Source: Prochlorococcus sp. AG-409-F19 (GTDB taxonomy: Bacteria > Cyanobacteriota > Cyanobacteriia > PCC-6307 > Cyanobiaceae). Taken from it: 44,940 nucleotides of DNA. Where the stretch lies: positions 1-44,940 of the forward strand of contig QCJV01000007.1 of NCBI GenBank assembly GCA_003215795.1. The letters are read 5' to 3'. A model generated the notes under the pieces. It had not been told where the DNA came from and searched no databases. It saw only the letters and a list, made by a program, of their open reading frames with translations. Below are positions 22,244-31,627 of this stretch, piece after piece; positions within the stretch are counted from its first letter, which is position 1, and each line of letters opens with the position of its first letter. The translations under genes were made by a program, and so were the position numbers.

Positions 22244-23227
22244 ATGATTATAACAAGGACTCCATTCCGCATATCTTTTTTTGGCGGTGGTACAGATTAC
22301 CCTTCTTGGTTTCAAGAAAATAAAGGTGCTGTTATTTCAACTAGTATTGATAAATTCTGTTTTATATCTCTAAGGAAATTACCTCCATTTTTTGAATTTA
22401 AATATAGAGTAGCTTATTCTAAAATTGAGAATGTGAAATGTCTTGATGATCTTGAACATAAAGCAGTTAAGGCTATTATCAAGAATTCGAAAGTTGAAGA
22501 AGGTCTTGAAATACACTGTGAATCAGATTTACCTGCTAGATCTGGGATAGGAAGCAGCTCTGCATTCGTTGTTGGTTTACTAAATGCAACTTACTCTTAT
22601 CAAAACATCAGGACCAGCAAATCAAAACTAGCAATAGATGCTATAAACATAGAAACAAATATATTAAATGAAATAGGGGGGATACAGGATCAATATGCTA
22701 CATCTTTTGGAGGCCTGAATCTCATCGAATTTAACAATGATTTATCAGTTGAAGTTAAGCCAGTAGCAATTTCTGATCAAAGAAAAAAGGAATTAAATCA
22801 AAGCCTAATGCTATTTTTTACCGGCATATCAAGAAATTCCTGTGATGTTTCAAAGTTATTTATTCAAAACCTATCTGCAAATCAAGATTACCTAGATAAA
22901 TTGAAATCATATGTATATGAAGCAGAAAGAATTCTTTTCTCTAATTGCTCAATAGCAGATTTTGGATATTTATTAGAAGATGCGTGGATGATTAAAAGAA
23001 AGCTTTGTGAAGGAATTACTAACAGCACGATAGATTTAATATATAAAAAAGCAATTGAAGCCGGGGCTACTGGAGGGAAGCTGCTTGGTGCAGGCGCTGG
23101 AGGATTTATACTCTTAGTGGTGGACCCTAAGAAGAGATTTCAAGTACTAGAAGCCATGAAGGAATATGTGCATGTACCTTTTGAATTTGACTCTAAAGGA
23201 AGCCAGGTAATCTATTATGAAAATTAG
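22244..23227 (+). CDS. hddA: D-glycero-alpha-D-manno-heptose 7-phosphate kinase (HddA), GHMP kinase
   Basis: 327 residues, ATG start. The N-terminus MIITRTPFRISFFGGGTDYP is typical of HddA. The GHMP ATP-binding motif is LPARSGIGSSSAFVVG in the first third, and the C-terminal motif is GATGGKLLGAGAGGFILLV. It phosphorylates C1 of heptose 7-phosphate, the step that commits to the GDP (not ADP) branch. With GmhB and HddC it makes GDP-D-glycero-alpha-D-manno-heptose. The gene follows gmhB with 12 bases between. A gap of nearly 200 bases after it (23228-23423) may contain a promoter. Confidence 0.9.
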   Translation: MIITRTPFRISFFGGGTDYPSWFQENKGAVISTSIDKFCFISLRKLPPFFEFKYRVAYSKIENVKCLDDLEHKAVKAIIKNSKVEEGLEIHCESDLPARSGIGSSSAFVVGLLNATYSYQNIRTSKSKLAIDAINIETNILNEIGGIQDQYATSFGGLNLIEFNNDLSVEVKPVAISDQRKKELNQSLMLFFTGISRNSCDVSKLFIQNLSANQDYLDKLKSYVYEAERILFSNCSIADFGYLLEDAWMIKRKLCEGITNSTIDLIYKKAIEAGATGGKLLGAGAGGFILLVVDPKKRFQVLEAMKEYVHVPFEFDSKGSQVIYYEN

Positions 23228-23495
23228 AAATTCACTTCAACTAATCCTTTAGAATGTGATTTAATTTTCCATAAAGTATAAAGCATGCTATATAGAATTT
23301 GTTATAGGTTCCAGAGATATTCAATTTAGTGTATGCAGATTGATTTTTAAGAAAGTCTTTAATCGAATTTCATATATTAATTGATTGAATATATCTTCCT
23401 AATTTACCAGTCATTCAATTAAGTTGGACTCCGATTCTAATTATTTTGCGTTAAGTCATTCGTCATGCTACCTTAGGCATAATCGTGCTAATTAT

Positions 23496-24710
23496 ATGCT
23501 TGCATGTAGAGTTTGTGGTGGTAATCAATTAGACCTGGTAATAGACCTCGGGATTCAACCATGGTGTAATAACTTTCTTAGGCAAAATGAATTAGGTAAA
23601 GAACCTAGGTATCCGCTAAGAGTATTTTATTGTAATAAATGCACTACTACTCAATTAGATTATACTGTTAAGAAGGAAATAATGTTTGGTGACCATACCT
23701 ATCTTTCTGGGATTACCAACTCTTTGTCCGCACATTTTAAAGATATAGCCGAAGTTTCTGTCAATAGATTCTTCCCTGGTATTGATAGAGGGAAAATTGA
23801 CGTACTTGATATTGGGTCTAATGATGGAACTCAATTACAGCATTTTAAAAAAATGGGTTGCAATATTTTAGGTGTCGAATCCTCCAAGAAAACTGCTCAA
23901 ATCGCAACAAAAAATGAAATTCCTACAATAAATGATTTTTTTAATAAGAAGTTAGCTGATTCCTTAAATAAGAAATTTGATATAATTAATGCTGCTGGAG
24001 TATTTTTTCATCTAGAAGAATTACATTCAGCAACAGAAGGTATCAAATCGCTTTTAGATGACAAAGGAATATTTATCGTTCAATTTCTATATATGAAGTC
24101 AATTGTTGAAAACATTGCTTTTGATCAAATATATCACGAACATCTTCTTTATTATAATTTAAAGCCTATTTCTTTTCTTCTAGATTTATATGATTTAGAA
24201 GTATTTGATGCTTACCTTTCACCGATTCATGGCGGATCTATGATAGCCTACGTCTCGCATAAAGGTAAATCGCCATTAACTAATCGCTTACTTAAACTCA
24301 AAAAGGAAGAAGAAGAGAATAGAAGTAATGACATAAAGACCTATTTAAATTTCTCCAAACAAATTTCCAGATTAAAGGAAACGGACCTTAATTATCTCCA
24401 GAGGGCAAAAGATATGGGAAAAAGTATTTATGGTTTTGGGGCACCTGTAAAAGGTAATACTCTTTTAAATTATTTCCAGCTTGATCAGTCTACTATTGAT
24501 TGCCTTGTAGAGAAGAACCCCCTTAGGAAAGGATTGTTTAGCCCTGGCACACATATTCCAATATTATTAGAGGAGGAACTAGAAGAATTACCAGATATTT
24601 ATTATGTGCTCGCATGGAATTTTAAAAAAGAAATACTTAAACGAAACACCCAACTGATAGATTCTGGTATAGAGTTTTATTTTCCAATAAATCCAACTAT
24701 TTTTAAGTGA
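23496..24710 (+). CDS. SAM-dependent sugar C-methyltransferase with zinc-binding N-terminus
   Basis: 404 residues from ATG 23496 (MLACRVCGG); the frame is open to a TTG at 23424, but the family starts close to the first CxxC, so the inner ATG is preferred. An N-terminal zinc-binding domain (CRVCGG, later CNKCTTTQ) precedes the SAM site VLDIGSNDGTQLQ. The C-terminal third, with YGFGAPVKGNTLLNYF, is the Methyltransf_14 domain. This architecture is that of NovU/TylC3-type enzymes that add a methyl group to a carbon of a 4-keto nucleotide sugar. Hence the cluster probably yields a branched sugar. The stop overlaps the next start by four bases. Confidence 0.88.
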   Translation: MLACRVCGGNQLDLVIDLGIQPWCNNFLRQNELGKEPRYPLRVFYCNKCTTTQLDYTVKKEIMFGDHTYLSGITNSLSAHFKDIAEVSVNRFFPGIDRGKIDVLDIGSNDGTQLQHFKKMGCNILGVESSKKTAQIATKNEIPTINDFFNKKLADSLNKKFDIINAAGVFFHLEELHSATEGIKSLLDDKGIFIVQFLYMKSIVENIAFDQIYHEHLLYYNLKPISFLLDLYDLEVFDAYLSPIHGGSMIAYVSHKGKSPLTNRLLKLKKEEEENRSNDIKTYLNFSKQISRLKETDLNYLQRAKDMGKSIYGFGAPVKGNTLLNYFQLDQSTIDCLVEKNPLRKGLFSPGTHIPILLEEELEELPDIYYVLAWNFKKEILKRNTQLIDSGIEFYFPINPTIFK

Positions 24711-25633
24711 AAGTTTTTATAACCGGTGGATCTGGTTTTTTAGGTCGTCATCTAATTAGATACCTGAAAAAACAAAAAGAAATAAAATCAATCACATATC
24801 CTTCTAGTTGTGAGTGTGATTTAACGACTAAAGATTCTCTTAGAAATTATACCTCAGTTAGATATGAGAGAATATATCATTTAGCTGCATGGACTCAAGC
24901 AGGAGACTTTTGCCTAAAGCATCCTGGTGAACAGTGGATAAAGAATCAATTAATTAATACGCATGTTTTAAATTGGTGGCAGCAATATCAACCTCAAGCA
25001 AAGTTAATTTTTATGGGTACTAGTTGTTCTTATGATCCAAAGCTTGAATTAAAAGAAGAAAACTATATGCTTGGCATGCCAACACCTAGTTTGTATACCT
25101 ATGCCTTAACTAAAAGGATGTTGTTAGTTGGTGCTCAGGCACTTTCTTTACAATATAATATGACTTACTCCTGCTTTGTCCCTTCGACTCTCTATGGAGG
25201 CGACTACCACAATGATGGTAGGCAAATGCATTTTATATTTGATTTAATTAGAAAAATATATAATTCAAAAAGTAGTAATAAGTCAGTTGTTTTATGGGGA
25301 GATGGTAATCAACGAAGAGAATTAGTTCATGTAGATGATTTCGTAAATGTTATGCATAAAACGATTGCTCATTTAAATAATGATTTGCTTAATATAGGTG
25401 CAGGTGTAGATTATACTATTAAGGAGTTTGCAAGTTATATTTGCAATTATGTAGAATACCCAGAGGAACTCATAAAATATGATGTATCGCGATATGTAGG
25501 AGCCCAAAGCAAGCTTTTAGATATTACAAAATTGAGGAATCTATGTTCTTCTTATTCTCCAAGGTCACTTCAATTGGGATTGAAGGATGCAATTGACTGG
25601 TATTCATCGAATTTAACACATGAGCATAAATAA
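24707..25633 (+). CDS. NAD(P)-dependent epimerase/reductase, GDP-L-fucose synthase-like
   Basis: 308 residues from a GTG that overlaps the methyltransferase stop (GTGA). The motif GGSGFLG opens an extended SDR fold. MGTSCSYDP and YTYALTKRM contain the catalytic Ser and Tyr-Lys. VPSTLYGGDYHNDGRQMHFI resembles the GDP-fucose synthase (WcaG) block that recognises the GDP sugar. The likely job is 3,5-epimerisation and/or 4-reduction of a GDP-4-keto sugar after C-methylation. Specific product unknown. Confidence 0.85.
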   Translation: MKVFITGGSGFLGRHLIRYLKKQKEIKSITYPSSCECDLTTKDSLRNYTSVRYERIYHLAAWTQAGDFCLKHPGEQWIKNQLINTHVLNWWQQYQPQAKLIFMGTSCSYDPKLELKEENYMLGMPTPSLYTYALTKRMLLVGAQALSLQYNMTYSCFVPSTLYGGDYHNDGRQMHFIFDLIRKIYNSKSSNKSVVLWGDGNQRRELVHVDDFVNVMHKTIAHLNNDLLNIGAGVDYTIKEFASYICNYVEYPEELIKYDVSRYVGAQSKLLDITKLRNLCSSYSPRSLQLGLKDAIDWYSSNLTHEHK

Positions 25634-25675
25634 AACATTACAATTTGGCCACAATAATTTTATAGTAACTTAATA

Positions 25676-26938
25676 ATGATTGATTCTCAAAGCAAAATCA
25701 ACTTTATTATCTCTTGCAGAACATTAATCTCATTTCAGGGACATGACTATGCCTATTGTAAATCTCTAAGAAAAGAGGCATTGCAAAGAGGCTGGAATGT
25801 TCTTGTTCTAGCAAACAAGCTTTTAGATAAGGAAATAATGCAAGAACTAGATGCTATACCTTTTTATACAGTTGATTTAGGGAAGAGGTTTGATGTTCCT
25901 TTTATAAGGCATTTCTTGCCAAAGAAAATCTCTAAGCTTATCTATTTAGCATGGAACTTTATCTTGCATAATTTTTTTACATATTTAGATCTTTTTCAGA
26001 TTAAGAAATATCTTAGCAAGCTTGATCATAATTTAATATTATTTCCAACAATGACTATTTCGAATCTATTTTCTATAGTTAAGTTCTTTGAATCAATATC
26101 AACTGATTACGATAAATTAAATCTTGCATTTGTCAATCATTTTACTTCTAGGCCAGATTTAGAATCAAGTCCTTTCCCAGATAAATTACATTGCTTCTTG
26201 TATAATCAAATCAATAGAAGCAAAATAGAAAATAAGATCTTTCTATTTTGTGATACTCCCCAATTGTCAAAGGAGTTCTCTATTTATACTAAAAAGAATA
26301 TTGAAGTTTTACCTATACCTCATAATGTTGAACATGGTTTAGATTATCAAGGATGTAAAACCAAATCACTCAAGATAGGTTATTTAGGCGATGCAAGAAA
26401 TTCCAAAGGCTTTAATCTCTTGCCTGATGTGCTTCAGAAATATAACGAAAGGCATAATGTTGCAAAGGTTGATTTTCTTATTCAGTGCTCTATTAGAGTT
26501 AGAATGCAAAAAGAATGCTTGTCAGCCATTAAATTATTAGAAGCAATTGACGGTACTACTTTATTCAGAGAGTCTCTTTCCTCAAAGGACTATGAAATGT
26601 TATTCAATAGTTTAGATATTGTCCTTCTTCCTTATTCATCGAATATGTATCATAGTCAAACCTCTGGAATCTTTAGTGAAGCTAGAGCATTAGGAAAGGT
26701 ATTAATAGTTCCAGCAAATACTTGGATGTCAGAAGAAGTTTCACTCTTTGGAGGTGGCGTGATATTTAATTCTCACAATCCAGACGCTATTGAATCGTCT
26801 TTGAATAAAGCCATTCAAAATTACTCCACTTTTTCTCTGCAGTCAAAGAAAAGGAGCGTAAATTGGAAGTTATTCCACAATTCAAACAATTATTTCACTA
26901 GTTTTTTAAATTCTCTGATTTTTAAATCTAAAGCATAA
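25676..26938 (+). CDS. Glycosyltransferase, GT-B fold
   Basis: 420 residues, ATG start. N-terminal half variable, with GHDYAYCKSLRKEA as the acceptor-side start. The C-terminal half has the GT-B donor domain: KIGYLGDARNSKGFNLLPDV, then a DIVLLPYSSNMYHSQTSGIF stretch where the family places its donor-binding residues. No membrane segment except a hydrophobic patch near 88-105. It would transfer the cluster's product sugar onto a surface polysaccharide or LPS. Last gene of the cluster; the donor is inferred. Confidence 0.8.
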   Translation: MIDSQSKINFIISCRTLISFQGHDYAYCKSLRKEALQRGWNVLVLANKLLDKEIMQELDAIPFYTVDLGKRFDVPFIRHFLPKKISKLIYLAWNFILHNFFTYLDLFQIKKYLSKLDHNLILFPTMTISNLFSIVKFFESISTDYDKLNLAFVNHFTSRPDLESSPFPDKLHCFLYNQINRSKIENKIFLFCDTPQLSKEFSIYTKKNIEVLPIPHNVEHGLDYQGCKTKSLKIGYLGDARNSKGFNLLPDVLQKYNERHNVAKVDFLIQCSIRVRMQKECLSAIKLLEAIDGTTLFRESLSSKDYEMLFNSLDIVLLPYSSNMYHSQTSGIFSEARALGKVLIVPANTWMSEEVSLFGGGVIFNSHNPDAIESSLNKAIQNYSTFSLQSKKRSVNWKLFHNSNNYFTSFLNSLIFKSKA

Positions 26939-27239
26939 ACCACGATCATCTTTGACTGTTGTGCATCTGATTCATATGATCTGCACTTATCGAGATTGCT
27001 TATCCCAATGAAGACTCGATGATGCCTTGCTAGGATTTTCGCAGGGAGTTACCTTATCGATATTTTTATTAAGAGAAGGAAATTAAGATTAAATGATAGC
27101 TTTAAAGTTTCTGGGTCTACTGAAAGTAGCTGGTTAGATTGGTAATTTTGCCTTGCGAGAAGTCCTATTGAGAGAAGCGAGATTTATAAATTTTGGGATT
27201 AATTGTGGTTAAAGAACTGGCGAGAATTACTGCGGCATT
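26939..27239. other. Intergenic stretch with no gene seen
   Basis: About 300 bases between the glycosyltransferase and a convergent gene. A 40-codon frame without a start (near 27028-27148, ending TAA) has mixed composition but matches nothing known to me. No terminator hairpin was convincing. Confidence 0.4.
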
Positions 27240-27635
27240 TTAATTTGTCCCATAAGTACAAACCTGATCGATGACACCTATAATCAGTTTATCTCCATTT
27301 GGTTTTTTCCATTCCAAGTCTTTATTTTTAAACTCGTTAAATTCCTTTGCACCTACTGCAATATCTCTGAATGCGTTTCTCGAGCAATCAATATCCATTG
27401 TATAAAGTATGTCTCCCGTAATGCTAGTGGTGCTTTTAGGAAGAAATTTGCTGAATACTCTTATCGACCCGTCTTCGTTTTTTTGAATACTGTTTTTGTC
27501 CCAAAACTGCTCTCCAAACTGGCTCTTTGGAACAGCAACCCAATTATGCGACAACGCAATTGTTTCTAGAGGGTGGAAAGTAACTAGAAGTACTAGAAAA
27601 CTAATACAAATATTTTTAAGGAAATTTAGGTTCAT
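27240..27635 (-). CDS. Exported protein, surface-adhesin E-like, function unknown
   Basis: 131 residues. The N-terminus (NFLKNICISFLVLLVTFHPL) is a signal peptide, cleavage near IAL-SHN. The mature part has a tryptophan start (NWVAVPKSQFGEQFWDKNSI), a strand pattern and two cysteines (about C84 and C127) that could form a disulfide. The layout W-V-x...D-x-x-S-I...C resembles the small Surface-adhesin E domain, but the match is by pattern only. It is divergent from the rhomboid gene, 39 bases apart. Confidence 0.7.
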   Translation of the reverse strand: MNLNFLKNICISFLVLLVTFHPLETIALSHNWVAVPKSQFGEQFWDKNSIQKNEDGSIRVFSKFLPKSTTSITGDILYTMDIDCSRNAFRDIAVGAKEFNEFKNKDLEWKKPNGDKLIIGVIDQVCTYGTN

Positions 27636-27674
27636 TGCGATAGCGTTATGTTAGTTATATTAAAATTGAATTGA

Positions 27675-28424
27675 ATGAGAATACATAAATGCATAGATTG
27701 TGGTTCAACAGATATAAAGAATGACCGTTCACTTGGTGGAAGGTTGGTATGCATAAAGTGTGGTTCTTTCACAATAGGATTTAAGCAAAAGAGAAATGGT
27801 GGAAAAAAAGTTTATCAAGGATATAGATCACTTTCTTCAGGTATTACTGTTTCTATAGATGATTGGCAGTACTTAATACCTTTCCTGATATGTTTAGTTG
27901 CTTTTATAGCAACAGATATTGTAGGTTTGATTGACAAATCACATCTCGTCTATTGGTCAGGAGGACTTCTTGCTCAACCGCACAGAATGCTTACAGCACA
28001 TTTCTTTCATGGTGATTTTGGACATTTAGTATTTAATACAGGTGGAATAATAATTGCTCGAAATTTCTTTAGAACTCTTGGTTTAAGTAATAGGTCCTTT
28101 TTTCTAACATTGATTGCACTTTTGATCCCTTTGCAGGTCTCTATAAATTGGGCCTACGATATTTTTATTGCAAAAAATCCAATGTCACTTGCTTTAGGCT
28201 TTAGTGGCATTATTTATGGAATAGATGCATTTATTCTTTTGGCATCAATCTTTGGAAAGCAGAATTTTCTTGGTATTCAAATAGGTTTGAGTCGCAATTA
28301 TCAATGCCGACAAACCATGACAATTCTTACAATTATGGGAGTAATTTATTCTTTTGCACCTGATATAAGTTTGATTGGCCATCTCTCTGGATTTGCTGCA
28401 GGGGCAATCCTTTTTATCCTTTAA
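27675..28424 (+). CDS. Rhomboid intramembrane serine protease with N-terminal zinc ribbon
   Basis: 249 residues, ATG start. Residues C6, C9, C26 and C29 form a zinc ribbon (CIDC, CIKC). A six-segment rhomboid core follows. The oxyanion helper motif HLVFN contains H117 and N121; the nucleophile is S177 in GFSGI; the base is H236 in GHLSGFAAG. All catalytic residues are present, so activity is expected. Rhomboids cut single-pass membrane proteins; the partner here is unknown. The N-terminal zinc ribbon is an addition to the standard fold. Confidence 0.9.
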   Translation: MRIHKCIDCGSTDIKNDRSLGGRLVCIKCGSFTIGFKQKRNGGKKVYQGYRSLSSGITVSIDDWQYLIPFLICLVAFIATDIVGLIDKSHLVYWSGGLLAQPHRMLTAHFFHGDFGHLVFNTGGIIIARNFFRTLGLSNRSFFLTLIALLIPLQVSINWAYDIFIAKNPMSLALGFSGIIYGIDAFILLASIFGKQNFLGIQIGLSRNYQCRQTMTILTIMGVIYSFAPDISLIGHLSGFAAGAILFIL

Positions 28425-28485
28425 TTAATCAAGAGAATATTGACAATCAGCCTGGCTTTTCGCTCGCGCTTATTGATCAAGAAGA

Positions 28486-28629
28486 ATGAGGATCACTAGG
28501 GAGAAAGCTCTATCCAAAGAACTTAAGGCTAAAGGCCAGAAGCTGAAGCTAATGGTCAGTCTTAAGATGTTGGATTACACCAGTGAAAAGAAAGATTATC
28601 CACTCTTGGAATCAATTATTGGTTGCTGA
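28486..28629 (+). CDS. Possible small basic protein
   Basis: 47 codons from an ATG preceded by AAGAAG. The product starts MRITREKALSKELKAKGQKL and is strongly basic in the first half, then acidic (YTSEKKDYPLLESIIGC). No family recognised. It may be a genuine micro-protein of picocyanobacteria; comparison with related genomes would settle it. Confidence 0.35.
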   Translation: MRITREKALSKELKAKGQKLKLMVSLKMLDYTSEKKDYPLLESIIGC

Positions 28630-28743
28630 AGGGTTAAGGATTTTATTGATGATCCAAAATCTAATTTATTCTAATTGAAGTATAGAAAAATAATTTTCAA
28701 TCTTTTTTTCGCATCTTCCCAGTTATACCAAGCAATTAGCAAC

Positions 28744-28767
28744 AAAAAAGAGACCTGTTGAGGTCTC
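28744..28767 (-). terminator. Terminator of the tRNA-Tyr/tRNA-Thr transcript
   Basis: GAGACC (28750-28755) and GGTCTC (28762-28767) form a six-pair stem with a six-base loop. On the minus strand the stem is followed by a run of T residues, as expected for the tRNA genes transcribed leftward. Confidence 0.75.
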
Positions 28768-28805
28768 CTGTTAGTTATTGAGTTGCTCTCGGTAGAGGGT
28801 TTTTA

Positions 28806-28877
<72 letters not shown>

Positions 28878-28888
28878 TTGTGGAAAGG

Positions 28889-28970
28889 TGGGCCGGGTTG
28901 GATTTGAACCAACGTAGGCAGAGCCAGCGGATTTACAGTCCGCCCCCATTAACCACTCGGGCACCGACCC
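28889..28970 (-). tRNA. tRNA-Tyr (GTA)
   Basis: An 82-nt class II tRNA with a long variable arm. The acceptor stem GGGTCGG pairs with CCGGCCC (one T-G pair), discriminator A. The anticodon loop CTGTAAA contains GTA. The T arm is TTGGTTCAAATCCAA. It is the first gene of the two-tRNA unit. Confidence 0.95.
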
Positions 28971-29075
28971 TAACCACCTAAGGACATTACCAGTTAAAGC
29001 GACGTAATTACACATATATGTTGGGCGTTTTATTCTGAGGTGGATACGATTTGTGAAGTACTTGTTTTTTAAGCA

Positions 29076-29525
29076 TTGATCAATTTATTACTAATTAATG
29101 GTCCTAACCTTAATCTCCTAGGACAAAGAGAGCCTTCTCTTTATGGAGTGCAAACTCTAGAAACAATTGAATCTGAGCTTTATAAGAAGGCTGAGCAGGC
29201 AGGGATTAAGCTTGAAACTTTTCAGAGTAACTCTGAAGGATCATTGGTAGATCGAATTCAGAAAGCTATAGGTGAAATTGATGCCATCATGATCAACGCC
29301 GGTGCATACACGCATACCTCTGTGGCTTTAAGAGATGCATTGCTGAGTTCCGATATCCCTTATGTGGAATTGCATCTCACTAATACTTTTTCAAGGGAAA
29401 CTTTTCGACACAAGTCTTTATTGGCAGATAAAGCAATTGGAGTGATTAGTGGCTTTGGTCCAATGAGCTATCAGCTTGCTTTCGATGGGATTCTGTCATT
29501 TCTGAAGAATCAAGATACAAAATAA
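29076..29525 (+). CDS. aroQ: 3-dehydroquinate dehydratase, type II
   Basis: 149 residues from TTG ([19 protein letters not shown]). This is the third step of the shikimate pathway, a soluble dodecamer in the family. The N-terminal block with N11 and N13 and the catalytic Tyr (Y23 in SLYG) are present, as are [17 protein letters not shown] and [11 protein letters not shown] with the catalytic His. It shares its TAATG junction with miaE, so it leads an aroQ-miaE-cobI operon. Confidence 0.96.
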   Translation: MINLLLINGPNLNLLGQREPSLYGVQTLETIESELYKKAEQAGIKLETFQSNSEGSLVDRIQKAIGEIDAIMINAGAYTHTSVALRDALLSSDIPYVELHLTNTFSRETFRHKSLLADKAIGVISGFGPMSYQLAFDGILSFLKNQDTK

Positions 29526-30139
29526 TGGCATTAGCATTCGAGAAATCAAAGGCACCTAAAAGGATTAAATGGTTGAATACCTCAACAAGCCAAAGCTGGT
29601 TAGATCAGGCAATTACCCACCCTGTAGAAATACTTATAGATCATGCTAATTGTGAAAGAAAAGCTGCTGGTGCGGCTATTCAAATGATGTTTAGATATTT
29701 ATGTGAACCAGGCTTAGCAGAAGCTCTTAGCCCTCTTGCCCGAGAGGAGTTAGAACACTTTGAACGTGTTCTTGAGATCCTGAAATCAAGAGGCCATTAT
29801 CTTGAACCATTGCAGGCACCACCTTATGGATCTTTATTGGCCAAAAGTATTCGGAAAGAAGAACCAGTGCGAATGCTGGATAGCTTCTTAGTGTCTGGCT
29901 TGATAGAAGCGAGGAGTCATGAACGGATGGCTTTACTTTCCTTACATAGCCCAGATAAAGAATTAAGAGCTTTATATGCTGACTTGCTTCATAGCGAGGC
30001 TCGTCATTTTTCTATTTATTGGACCTTGGCGGAAGAACGTTTTGATAAATCTGAAATTCTTACAAGATTAAAAGAGCTTGCAGAAGTTGAATCAAAGATT
30101 CTTTCTAAGCTTCATCATGAGCCAAGAATGCATAGCTAG
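29525..30139 (+). CDS. miaE: tRNA-(ms2io6A37) hydroxylase (MiaE-like)
   Basis: 204 residues; ATG overlaps the aroQ stop. A non-heme diiron monooxygenase that hydroxylates the isopentenyl group of 2-methylthio-N6-isopentenyladenosine at tRNA position 37. The carboxylate-bridged diiron ligands fall in CERKAAG (Glu), REELEHFERV (Glu-x-x-His), EARSHERM (Glu-x-x-His region) and HSEARHF. The length matches the bacterial family. Oxygen-dependent tRNA modification is compatible with photosynthetic life; no further role can be read from context. Confidence 0.92.
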   Translation: MALAFEKSKAPKRIKWLNTSTSQSWLDQAITHPVEILIDHANCERKAAGAAIQMMFRYLCEPGLAEALSPLAREELEHFERVLEILKSRGHYLEPLQAPPYGSLLAKSIRKEEPVRMLDSFLVSGLIEARSHERMALLSLHSPDKELRALYADLLHSEARHFSIYWTLAEERFDKSEILTRLKELAEVESKILSKLHHEPRMHS

Positions 30140-30141
30140 AG

Positions 30142-30930
30142 ATGATTTTCTTTAAGGATTTAAAGAAATATTTTTCTTTTTTAAATTCAAGAAAAAAAAA
30201 AGTACCTGAACCGGGCTTAACTTTGGTAGGAGTTGGCCCTGGAGATCCTTCGCTTTTAACTTTAGCGGCAGTCACAGCGATTAAAGATGCCAGTCTAGTT
30301 GCATACCCAGTAGCAGAAATAGGCTCAGAAGGCATGGCAAAACAAATAGCTTCTGAATTTCTCAAAGGGAAAAAGTGCATGGCAGTATTATTCCCAATGA
30401 TTACCGAAATAGATGTATTGAAAGATGCATGGGAAACATCAAGTAGACAGTTGGTAGAAGAAGTTGAAAGGGGAGAAAACGTCGTTTTACTTTGCCAAGG
30501 GGATCCTTCTTTATATGCAACAAGTTCATATATTTTGCTTCAAATTAAATTTAATTACCCACTTTGCCCACTGAAAATCATTCCTGGCATTTCTTCATTT
30601 AACGCTGCAGCTGCAATTGCAAAATTGCCTTTGTCTTTACAAAAAGAGGAGCTTTTAATTTCCTGCGTCCCTGATGACAATAATGCTCTCGATATGATGT
30701 TAGATGATTTCATGAGTTCAAAAAAAGTTTTGGTATTGCTAAAACTAGGTAAACGGTGGAAATGGGTTAGAAATATTTTGGAAGAAAAAAAATTGTTAGA
30801 TAATACCCTATTTGCACAAAGAGTCGGCTTCCCTGATCAGCTAGTTGTTCAAGCAAGTGATATTCCAGAGGGGACTGCACCTTATTTCTCTTTATTAATT
30901 ATTAGGAGAAGAGCAGAATTCTTGGATTAG
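30142..30930 (+). CDS. cobI: Precorrin-2 C20-methyltransferase
   Basis: 262 residues, ATG two bases after miaE. This enzyme adds a SAM methyl group to C20 of precorrin-2 in corrin (B12) synthesis. Family blocks are LTLVGVGPGDPSLLTLAA near residue 25, LLCQGDPSLYATSSYIL (the GDP/SLY block) and IPGISSFNAAAA. The N-terminal 20 residues before the core are basic and helical and are longer than usual. Prochlorococcus makes its own (pseudo)cobalamin, which fits. A gap of about 125 bases follows before the next gene. Confidence 0.94.
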   Translation: MIFFKDLKKYFSFLNSRKKKVPEPGLTLVGVGPGDPSLLTLAAVTAIKDASLVAYPVAEIGSEGMAKQIASEFLKGKKCMAVLFPMITEIDVLKDAWETSSRQLVEEVERGENVVLLCQGDPSLYATSSYILLQIKFNYPLCPLKIIPGISSFNAAAAIAKLPLSLQKEELLISCVPDDNNALDMMLDDFMSSKKVLVLLKLGKRWKWVRNILEEKKLLDNTLFAQRVGFPDQLVVQASDIPEGTAPYFSLLIIRRRAEFLD

Positions 30931-31055
30931 TTCAATAGTGCTACATAAACATAAGAATTTATACGAAACATTCCTCTTACTATCGATCTCTTGTGATTTA
31001 AGGTTTAGTAGTTAAAATAAATCTTTAAATCACTATAAATATTAAAAATATATGC

Positions 31056-31523
31056 TTGCCCATGAATAAACCTTGGCCACTAAGCAGGGATTTGCTTCTA
31101 GAAATACTTTCTGATAGAACAACTGATACTTTTGTTTGCAATCTTATTTGGGAAAGGCTTGATTACAAGTTTCAGGATGGTGACTCGGCTACCCTTATTG
31201 CAGGTTCGAATACCCCTGATTATTGGAGGGAAAAATTTCCAGAAGCACCGCAAGTAATTTCTAAGCGATCTGCTTCTGTACATCTCACTAGATCTATACC
31301 GAAGAAATATAAGCAAGCTCTTAAAAGCTGTTTAAATTTTGAGGGATATAGGATTAATGAACTTTTTCCTAGGAGAACTCGTCGAGCCACTGCGGTGAAT
31401 TGGCTTTTAGCATGGACTTTAAGTAGAGGAGATGTCTTGCCCAATACAGGCCCTTTGCCAATATTGTGTAATGCCCCTAAAGATCCTTTGTCAGGACACC
31501 CTGGAGATCCATGTGTCGATTGA
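31056..31523 (+). CDS. DUF1823 family protein
   Basis: 155 residues, ATG start. Cyanobacteria/plastid family of unknown function. Recognisable by PWPLSRDLLLEILSDRTTDT, CNLIWERLDY, YWREKFPEAPQVI, and the C-terminal RRTRRATAVNWLLAW. Soluble, no signal peptide. It precedes der by about 105 bases, which hold a possible promoter. Function unknown. Confidence 0.88.
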   Translation: MPMNKPWPLSRDLLLEILSDRTTDTFVCNLIWERLDYKFQDGDSATLIAGSNTPDYWREKFPEAPQVISKRSASVHLTRSIPKKYKQALKSCLNFEGYRINELFPRRTRRATAVNWLLAWTLSRGDVLPNTGPLPILCNAPKDPLSGHPGDPCVD

Positions 31524-31627
31524 TTATTTTGTTTGAGATATTGATGGCCTTGCTTTCCTTGTGACATAAAAGTTGGTTTATTTCTCTATAACTAAGTATT
31601 CTCAATAAAGCACTATGTGAGGACAGA

